From Mesomycoplasma ovipneumoniae SC01 (GTDB lineage Bacteria; Bacillota_I; Bacilli_A; Mycoplasmatales; Metamycoplasmataceae): a stretch of 64,000 bases of DNA. The notes under the pieces are model-generated. The model worked only from the letters and a program-made list of their open reading frames with translations, did not search any database and was not told where the DNA came from. Location: NCBI RefSeq assembly GCF_000218525.1, contig NZ_AFHO01000008.1, positions 1 through 64,000 on the forward strand, given 5' to 3'. The position numbers and the translations under genes are program-made. The stretch's first letter is position 1, and every line of letters starts with the position of its first letter. Positions 57,048 to 64,000 of this stretch are shown in pieces.

Positions 57048-57656
57048 ATGTATAAAGAAAAAGTAAAGTTACTTGTTGATTTAGATATATTTGAAAAACT
57101 TGAGCAATACGTAAAATTAATCGAATTTTATAATCAAAAATTTAATTTAACTGGTTTTTCAGGGGATATTCTTTGAAAAGAAGGTATCCTTGAGTCCATT
57201 GTTACAATGAATTTTATAAGAAATTTTTTGAAAAAAGAAAACATTTCAGAAAAGCCAAGAATTTTAGATATCGGAGCTGGTGTAGGTTTTCCTTCAATTC
57301 CGTATTTAATTTTTGATCCAAAAATAGACTTGACTATTTGTGAGTCTATGCAAAAAAGGTGCCAATTTTTAAAAAAAGTATCTGAAACTCTGGGAATTAA
57401 ATTTAATTTAGTTTGTAAATCTGTCCAAGAAATTGAAAACGATAATTTTGATCTTGTGACAGCCCGAGCGGTTGCAAATCTAGAAAAACTCGATAGAATT
57501 GTTAATAAAATCAAGTCTAAAAATACGATATTTGCATTTATTAAAGGACCAAAAATTTTTGAAGAGCTCAAAAATTGCAAAAATTGTGATTATCAGGTAG
57601 TAGAATTCGCTAATAATCTTGATAAAAAAATTTTTATAGCATTTAAAAAAATATAA
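57048..57656 (+). CDS. rsmG: 16S rRNA (guanine-527-N7)-methyltransferase RsmG
   Basis: Methylates G527 of 16S rRNA. 202 residues, with FYNQKFNLTGF near the start and the SAM motif ILDIGAGVGFPSIPYLI. CESMQKRCQFLKKV and VTARAVANLEKL follow. A TGA Trp lies at 57174. It starts 18 bases after prs. ATG at 57040 is out of frame; ATG 57048 fits the known N-terminal spacing. Known in older naming as gidB. Confidence 0.93.
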
Positions 57657-57733
57657 AAAATTTAATATACTTATAATTATTTTTTATTGTAAAATTATGT
57701 CTTAATTGATAATTTTAAGTAAAGGGGATTAAA

Positions 57734-57949
57734 ATGAAAACTACAAGATATTTTAGCATTGATATTAAATGTGCAAGCTGCAAGGTGGTTTTTGAAAAAC
57801 TATTTGAAAATTTGGAAGATTTTCAATGGAGTGCAAATATCAGTGCAAAAGTTTTGAAAATTATTGCTGATGAAGAAAAATATCCTGACGAATTTATTAG
57901 TGAAAAATTAACTTCTGTTGGTTATGCAAGTGAAAAAATCGACGAATAA
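57734..57949 (+). CDS. Heavy-metal-associated (HMA) domain protein
   Basis: A 71-residue stand-alone metal-binding domain with the fold pattern beta-alpha-beta and a CxxC site, IKCASCKVVFEKL (Cys14-Cys17). Its end overlaps the P-type ATPase start by 26 bases. In most copper ATPases this domain is part of the pump's N terminus, while here it is a separate chain that likely delivers Cu+ to the pump. AAAGGGGATTAAA precedes the ATG. Confidence 0.85.
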   Translation: MKTTRYFSIDIKCASCKVVFEKLFENLEDFQWSANISAKVLKIIADEEKYPDEFISEKLTSVGYASEKIDE

Positions 57950-59969
57950 TAGAAAATTTTTCGCTGACTCTAAACAAAAGGCAAAAATAAAAATATTTAT
58001 TGAGTTATTAATTTTTATTTTTGCCTTTTTTTCGTTTATTTTTGATACTTTAAATAATTATAAAGTTTTAAATTTTAGTCACGATCACAAAATTCATCTA
58101 ATTTTAGCGTCAATTTTGTTTTTCTTTGCATTTTTAGTTATCTTTCTAGAAAAAAAATACTTTTTAGCATACAAAAACCTTTTAAGAAAAATTTTTACAA
58201 TGGAATTGCTAATAGCGATTGCAAGCCATGTTTCATTTATTTATTCTGCAATTTCATTTTTGTATAAAATAAGTACTGGTGACAAAATTAGTATGGAATT
58301 TTTTGAAGTTTCAATTATTCTGTTCTTATTTTTTAATGCTGGAAAATATCTTGAAGAAAAACTACAAAAAAAATCAAGTTCAGACTTTCAAGGGATACTA
58401 AAATTAAAAAATCGCTATTCTCATATAATAGTTGATGGCAAAAAAGAACAAATTTTAACTAATAAAATTACTCCTGGTAATATTGTTTTTGTTCCAAAAG
58501 GTGAAGTTATTCCAACTGATTCAACCCTAAATTCTGATTTTGCAACTATCGATTACTCGTCAATTAACGGTGAATCTTTGCCTATTGAATTTGTTAAAAA
58601 TCAAGAAATTTTGTCTGGAAGTATCAATATTGGCGAACCGATTTATCTAACTTGCACAAAAAAAGCGCAAGATTCATTTTTAATGCAAACAATTAACAGA
58701 TTAGAGTCCATTTTTGAAACCCCTTCCAAAATTGAAAGAGTTTCAACTAAAATAGTTTCGCTTTTTACCCCAACTGTATTAATTTTGTCAATTTTGACTT
58801 TTGTAATCTGAGTCATAATCGGTTATTCACTTGGAGATTTTGAGCAAATTTATACTGGTTTTACGCCTCCAAGAAATTCTCATCCATTTTATGTTGGTGC
58901 GCATATAGGAGTTGCTGTTTTGGTAATTTCTTGTCCATGTGCTTTTGGAATAGCCGCACCAATGGCCATTTATTCTTCTTCGATTTTGGCCTCAAAAAAT
59001 CGAATTTTATTTGCAAATTCAGAGATTTATGAGAAAATTATTACCACAAAAACAATAATTTTTGACAAAACCGGAACTCTAACTGAAGGAAAACCAAAAG
59101 TTGTTGAATTTCAAGGTGATTCAAGTTTTTGACCTTTAATTAAGGAAATGGCTCAAAATTCTAAACACCCAATTTCACTTTCAATTTATAATTTTTTACC
59201 AGAACATCAAGAAAAATTTGACAATTTTAAGGTTAGCGAAACTCCTGGGCAAGGTTTGGAACATATTGATTTAGAATCAAATAAATATAGCCTTATTTCT
59301 CATGAGTTCGCAAAAAATAACAATTTTTTGATTGATAATAATTTTAAATTTGACAAGCTAGGTAATTACACAGTTTTTGCTAAAAATGATAGAGTTATTG
59401 GTGTTTTTTTAATAATTGATCAAGTAAAAGAAAGTGCAAAAAAAGTTGTTAAAAAATTTCAATCTCAAGGGATAAATTGCATTATTGCTTCAGGTGATAA
59501 TCCAAAAAATGTTGAAAATGTAGCAAAAATATTGGGAATTAGGCAATTTTATGCAAATTTAAAACCTAATGACAAGTTTGAATTAGTAGAAAAATTAAAA
59601 AAAGATACCCCAATTATTTTTGTAGGTGATGGACTAAACGATATTTTAGCTTTAAAATCCGCTGATCTTTCAATCGCTTTTGAAAGTGGTTCTAACCTTA
59701 GTAATTCAATTGCTGATATTTCCTTATTTGAAACAGATCTTGTGATGGTTTATAAGTCACTTGAAATTATCAAAAAAACTAATAAATTAGTTAAATTAAA
59801 TTTTTTGTGAGCAATTTTATTTAATTCGCTTTTTATACCTTTAGCGTTTTTAGGTTTTATAAATCCAGTTTTTTCAATGTCATTAATGTTGTTTTCATCA
59901 ATTTTCCTTATTGTTAACACAATTATTTTCAAAAAGAGACATCAGAAGTTTCTCGAAAAAGCTATTTAA
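57924..59969 (+). CDS. copA: Copper-type P1B-ATPase
   Basis: Heavy-metal exporter, probably of Cu+, 681 residues. Membrane helices flank CPC (337-339, SCPCAFGIAAPMA) in the ion path. The actuator motif is INGES instead of TGES. D381 in DKTGTLTEGKPK is the phosphorylation site. The N-domain HP motif is SKHPISLS and the hinge motif GDGLNDILALKSADLS. No N-terminal HMA: the upstream small gene supplies it. ATG 57924 and TTG 57918 are both possible starts. Length is near the usual 700. Confidence 0.9.
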
Positions 59970-60345
59970 AATTTTTATTTTTGCATTTACAAAAATTTAC
60001 TTTTTTGCAAAATTATCTTAATTTTAACCTATGAATTCATAGCTTTTTTAGAATTTAGACAACAAAATTTACTCTTTTTTATCAAATTAATTTGCGCATT
60101 TAATAAAATTAACCCATTTTTGAAAAATTAGAGCCCTATTCTTGAATTAGTATTTACACTGTGTTATTTTCAAAGTTTCTAAGTTCTAATTATTTTTTAG
60201 CGAATAAAAATTTAAAAAATTAAAAAAAACAATGAATCATTTTATGAGCCGCTAATGCAAAAAAATGCTTTTTTTAGCGTTTTTTAGGATAAGTTTAATA
60301 TAATTTATTTATTTAAAAATTTAATCTATCAAGAAATACCAAATT
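59970..60345. other. Gap between copA and smc
   Basis: No gene or decayed coding sequence that I can see. It holds the hairpin at 60248-60287 and the start signals of smc. Confidence 0.4.
60248..60287 (+). terminator. Terminator-like hairpin before smc
   Basis: CGCTAA (60250-60255) pairs with TTAGCG (60274-60279), followed by six T. It is about 280 bases past the copA stop and 60 bases before smc. Confidence 0.5.
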
Positions 60346-63282
60346 ATGAAGTTAATTAAAATTGAAATTGAAGGTTTTAAATCCTTCGCAGAACCCGTGA
60401 GCATCAAATTTGACGGTTCTATTGTTGGAATAATTGGACCAAATGGTTCAGGAAAATCAAACATAAATGATGCAATTAAATGGGTTTTAGGTGAAAAATC
60501 AGCGAAACAACTACGTGGATACAATATGGACGATGTTATTTTTGCTGGTTCAAAAACAGTCGCTCCTGTTGAAAAGGCGATGGTAAAATTAACGTTTAGT
60601 GATGAAAGTCGCGAAGATTCTGCCCAAATTTTTACAATTTCACGACTTATTAAAAGAGGTCAAGGCACTAATGAATATTTTTATAATGACCAACCAGTTC
60701 GCTATAAAGATATCCGTAATTTAGCAATTGAGGCTGGAATTTCAAAGTCATCACTTGCAATTATTTCTCAAGGTACAATTTCTGAAATCGCTGAGTCAAC
60801 TCCTGACCAAAGAAAGCTTGTAATTGAAGAAGTTGCCGGAACTTCCAAGTACAAAAATGATAAACAAGAAGCTATTGTAAAACTTGATCAGACCCTTATG
60901 GGCATTGAAAAAATTGAAATTCGTGTAAAAGAGCTTGAAACTCAAGCAAAACAACTTGAAAAACAAGCAAAAAATGCCAAAATATATTTAGAAAAATCAA
61001 AACAATTAGAATCAGTTGAAGTTGGATTAATCGTTAGTGATATCAAAAAGTTTCAAACTGAATTAGAAAAAATTGACGAGCAATTATCACGCCTTAAATT
61101 TGAAGAGCCTAAATTTGTAAGTGAAATTGAATCTAATGAAAGAATAATAAATGACAATGTCCAAAGAAGAACGCAAACTGATTTAGAAATTACTGAAAAA
61201 AGCAATCAAATAAATAATCTTAAAAGCGAAATTAACAATATAAACTTAACTTATGCTAAAATGACGCAACTTCAGGAGATGATATTATCCCAGCAAATTA
61301 ACGTTAATTTTGAACAAAAAATAGCCGCTTTAAAGCAAAGGCATGATCAAATTCTAGTTGAGAAAGACAATTTTTCGAACCTAATTAGTCAAAACAAACA
61401 AACAAAATCAGAAATTGCTCAAAAAATTGCTGATTTAAGTGCCAAAAAATCAGAAATTGACTCAAAATTAAACAGTTTAAATTCAGAAAAAATTATAAGT
61501 CAAACACAAATTTTTGAATTGCAAAAAACACTTGAATCTAGGTCTTTTTTGCCCAAAGGTACAAAAGTAATTGTTGAAAATAGCCATCTTTTTTCAGGCT
61601 ATTGCGGTCTTGTTTCTGATTTAATTAAAATTCCACAAAAATATACAGATGCAATTGAAACCGCTCTTGGCTCAAGTTTAAAACAAATTGTTGTTGAAAA
61701 ACCAGAAAATGCCGTTGAAGCGATTAATTTTTTGAAAAAAAATCACGCCGGAAGTGCAACATTTATTCCACTTTCAACATTAAAACCACGATTTATTCCT
61801 GATTTGTATTTAACTCACCTTCAGACTCAAGAGAGTTTTATCGGAATTGGTTCTAATTTGGTAAATTATGAGAAAAAATACCAAATTTTAGCTGATTTTT
61901 TGCTTGGTGGCGTTATTGTTAATGATAGAATCGACAATGTTAATAAAATTTCTAAATTTGTTGATCATAAATTTGTTGTTGTCACTTTAGATGGCGATAT
62001 AGTCCGCACAAGCGGTATAATTTCCGGTGGTTTTAAACAAAAAAATGATTCATTTCATTCTTTGGAATTAAGAATTAATGACCTTAAAAATAAAGTGAAT
62101 TTTTTTGAGAAAAAAATTCAAGAATTTAAGGTAGAATCAAATAATCTTGAACAAACCATCAATAAAGAATCTTACTTTTTGCAGCAAACCGAAATTTCTC
62201 TTGATGAATTAGAAAATAAATATAATGCTGCAAAAGCCGAGCTTGATAAAATTAGAGTTGAAAATGAAGGAATTGAAGCTGTATCTCAAAGTGACGAAAT
62301 TGATTCAAAAATTAATGACACTTTAAAACAAAAAATTGAACTTGAAAATTCAATTGCAGCCCTTGAATCTGAGCTAAAAATTTTAAACCGGGAAAAACAA
62401 GAATATGACTCCCAAATTTCTAAATTAACAATTTTAGTTCAGCAACTCAATCAAAGTCAGCGAAATGTTAATGCTGAATTAAACAAAAATCAAACAAGTA
62501 AAGAAAAATATGAGTTTCTTTTAACAAATCTAAAAACCACCTTGTCGCAAAAATATAATCTCACCTTTGAATCAGCGCTTGAAACACACCAATTAGAAAT
62601 TGAAACTCAAGATGCCCACGATCTTGTTAATAGTTTAAATTCGGAAATAAAAGCGCTAGGTAATATAAATCTTGATGCAATTGAAGATTTTCAAACCACA
62701 TCAAATCGACTTGAAAAATTAAAAACAAGCCAACATGAACTTGAAGTGGCTAGATCAAAAATTTTAGAAGTAATTTCTGATCTTGACAAAATTATAATCG
62801 CAAAAACTCAAGAAATTGTTGACCTTGTAAATTCTGAATTTAACTTGGTTTTTCAAAATATGTTTGGTGGTGGAAGTGCTAAAATTTATTTTAGCGACAA
62901 AAATGATATTTTGAATTCTGGAATTGAAATAAGCGCTCAACCACCAGGCAAAACTATCAAAAATATCCGCCTTTTTTCAGGTGGAGAAAAAGCAATAATC
63001 GCAATTTCGCTATTATTTTCAATTATAAAAGCCCGGCCAATTCCACTTTGTATTCTTGATGAAGTTGAGGCTGCCCTTGATGAGGCTAACGTAATTCGTT
63101 ATGTTGAATTTTTAAAGCAACTAAAACAAAAAACACAATTTTTAATTATCACTCATCGTCATGGAACAATGTCTCGCGTTGATCAACTTTTAGGAATTAC
63201 AATGCAAAAACGCGGAGTTAGTTCAATTTTTTCTGTTGAACTTTCCAAAGCAAAAGAAATTTTAAAAGATGAACTGCAATAA
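60346..63282 (+). CDS. smc: Chromosome partition protein SMC
   Basis: Chromosome condensation and segregation ATPase, 978 residues. Walker A is GPNGSGKSN (31-39). Two long coiled-coil arms (about 165-400 and 560-810) enclose the hinge (FSGYCGLVSDLIKIPQKY, then GDIVRTSGIISGGFKQK). The C-terminal ATPase half has the signature RLFSGGEKAIIAIS and Walker B LCILDEVEAALDEAN. At 978 residues it is about 200 shorter than typical bacterial SMC (about 1180), through shorter arms; this seems usual in the group. Complete. Confidence 0.96.
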   Translation: MKLIKIEIEGFKSFAEPVSIKFDGSIVGIIGPNGSGKSNINDAIKWVLGEKSAKQLRGYNMDDVIFAGSKTVAPVEKAMVKLTFSDESREDSAQIFTISRLIKRGQGTNEYFYNDQPVRYKDIRNLAIEAGISKSSLAIISQGTISEIAESTPDQRKLVIEEVAGTSKYKNDKQEAIVKLDQTLMGIEKIEIRVKELETQAKQLEKQAKNAKIYLEKSKQLESVEVGLIVSDIKKFQTELEKIDEQLSRLKFEEPKFVSEIESNERIINDNVQRRTQTDLEITEKSNQINNLKSEINNINLTYAKMTQLQEMILSQQINVNFEQKIAALKQRHDQILVEKDNFSNLISQNKQTKSEIAQKIADLSAKKSEIDSKLNSLNSEKIISQTQIFELQKTLESRSFLPKGTKVIVENSHLFSGYCGLVSDLIKIPQKYTDAIETALGSSLKQIVVEKPENAVEAINFLKKNHAGSATFIPLSTLKPRFIPDLYLTHLQTQESFIGIGSNLVNYEKKYQILADFLLGGVIVNDRIDNVNKISKFVDHKFVVVTLDGDIVRTSGIISGGFKQKNDSFHSLELRINDLKNKVNFFEKKIQEFKVESNNLEQTINKESYFLQQTEISLDELENKYNAAKAELDKIRVENEGIEAVSQSDEIDSKINDTLKQKIELENSIAALESELKILNREKQEYDSQISKLTILVQQLNQSQRNVNAELNKNQTSKEKYEFLLTNLKTTLSQKYNLTFESALETHQLEIETQDAHDLVNSLNSEIKALGNINLDAIEDFQTTSNRLEKLKTSQHELEVARSKILEVISDLDKIIIAKTQEIVDLVNSEFNLVFQNMFGGGSAKIYFSDKNDILNSGIEISAQPPGKTIKNIRLFSGGEKAIIAISLLFSIIKARPIPLCILDEVEAALDEANVIRYVEFLKQLKQKTQFLIITHRHGTMSRVDQLLGITMQKRGVSSIFSVELSKAKEILKDELQ

Positions 63283-63365
63283 TTTTGCAATTTGTTATTA
63301 ACAAATACAAAATTATGTTATAATTATATATTTACTAAGATTTATTTTTTTTAAAAGGAGCCAAA

Positions 63366-63518
63366 ATGCCAAGAGAAGGACTAACATTAAGATGCATTGA
63401 TTGCAAAATGGAAAATTATATCACTAAAAAAAATAAAAAAACAAAGCCTGAAAAAATTGAAGTAAAAAAACATTGCCATAAATGCAACAAACACACTTTA
63501 CACCGTGAGAAAAAATAA
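63366..63518 (+). CDS. rpmG: 50S ribosomal protein L33
   Basis: A 50-residue L33 of the zinc-binding type: [18 protein letters not shown], then [15 protein letters not shown], with two CxxC pairs. Too short for automatic ORF calls. AAAAGGAGCC is a strong ribosome site. A TATAAT lies about 50 bases upstream (near 63319). Confidence 0.93.
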   Translation: MPREGLTLRCIDCKMENYITKKNKKTKPEKIEVKKHCHKCNKHTLHREKK

Positions 63519-63519
63519 T

Positions 63520-64000
63520 ATGAATCCTAAGTATTTAAATAAAGCTTTTGAAGAAAACAATTTAGATGTTATAATTTCATTTTCTTATCAAACTCGCCTT
63601 TGGTTGACAAAAGTTTCAGCTACTGATGGTCTTTTATTTATTCAAAAGAGCGATTCTTATTTGTTTGTTGACGGCCGTTATATTGAAGCAGCCCAAAAAA
63701 ATGCTAAAAATTGTCAAGTTTTACTAATTACAAAGCAAAATATTGAGGATTTTTTAGCCCAAAAAAAATATCATCGAATTGGAGTTGAGGCTGAATATTT
63801 AACAGTTGAACAACTTAATAAAATAAAACAGTGATTCCCTAGTTCGGAGATTATCAATTTATCAGCTCAACTTTTTCGAATTATTAAAACTGACGAAGAA
63901 ATTCAAAACATCCAAAAAGCAGTTAATATTTCACTTGAAGCTTATAGCAAAATTTTGCCAAAAATTCAACCAGGATTAACTGAAAAATCAATTGATATTG
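63520..64000 (+). CDS. pepP: Xaa-Pro aminopeptidase, 5' part
   Basis: Partial: the gene continues beyond the window. The first 160 residues match the N-terminal domain of M24B peptidases (DVIISFSYQTRLWLTKVSAT, FVDGRYIEAAQKN). The second domain begins at IKTDEEIQNIQKAVNI. The metal site is not yet reached. It starts one base after the rpmG stop. One TGA Trp at 63832. These enzymes remove N-terminal residues before proline, helping a peptide-scavenging cell. Confidence 0.88.

Overview
The window is AT-rich bacterial DNA that reads sensibly only with TGA as tryptophan (genetic code 4). Nearly every long gene carries in-frame TGA codons at conserved Trp positions. With the small genes, tight operons and gene content (PDxFFG protein, DUF2779 protein, opp locus, many LxxC lipoproteins), this points to a Mycoplasma/Mesomycoplasma, most likely of the M. 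hyopneumoniae group. The species is not settled.

Layout. 1-2.45 kb: NADH oxidase and rsmE (minus). 2.5-12.15 kb: a plus-strand housekeeping run alaS-ruvX-hyp-pth-tilS-ftsH-lysS-Cof hydrolase. 12.2-16.7 kb: a minus-strand sialic-acid catabolism cluster (ROK kinase, nanA, SSS transporter, nanE). 17.1-19.4 kb: an accessory SF1 helicase/PD-(D/E)XK nuclease followed by a frameshifted exonuclease remnant. 19.4-22.4 kb: mnmE and an ABC-F ATPase (minus). 22.6-37.6 kb: a lipoprotein, then a short leader unit (A-tract, promoter-like sequence, 59-codon ORF, terminator) and a 13.5 kb peptide-uptake operon oppB-C-D-F, a 2031-aa HEXXH/PDxFFG protein and an OppA-like lipoprotein. 38.3-45.8 kb: asnS, an RDD membrane protein, a UvrD/PcrA helicase, an unknown membrane-anchored protein, ruvA and ruvB. 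46.6-49.7 kb: DUF2779 nuclease-like protein and an Fn3-like lipoprotein (minus). 49.9-52.8 kb: uvrB and a YrdC-domain protein. 52.8-56.0 kb: tRNA-Ile, rpsI, rplM, rsmA and a TatD protein with an extra N-terminal domain (minus). 56-64 kb: prs, rsmG, a metal-binding HMA protein with a copper-type P-ATPase, smc, rpmG and the start of an Xaa-Pro aminopeptidase.

Most unusual feature. Two non-coding elements (37687-38258 and 45820-46643) share about 500 bp of similar sequence. Each has imperfect terminal inverted repeats of about 20 bp and is bracketed by a long direct repeat (about 60-85 bp) of the local DNA: the asnS promoter region in one case, the ruvB terminator region in the other. This is the signature of a mobile element that makes very long target duplications, as the mycoplasma IS1634 does. 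Each copy carries the same cassette on the plus strand: a run of 16 or 17 A, a promoter with TATAAT, a strong ribosome site, a 4- or 7-codon ORF beginning MFFV, and a hairpin terminator. The opposite strand carries a decayed C-terminal ORF. A similar A-tract/promoter/short ORF/terminator arrangement sits just before oppB, where it could control the whole opp operon.
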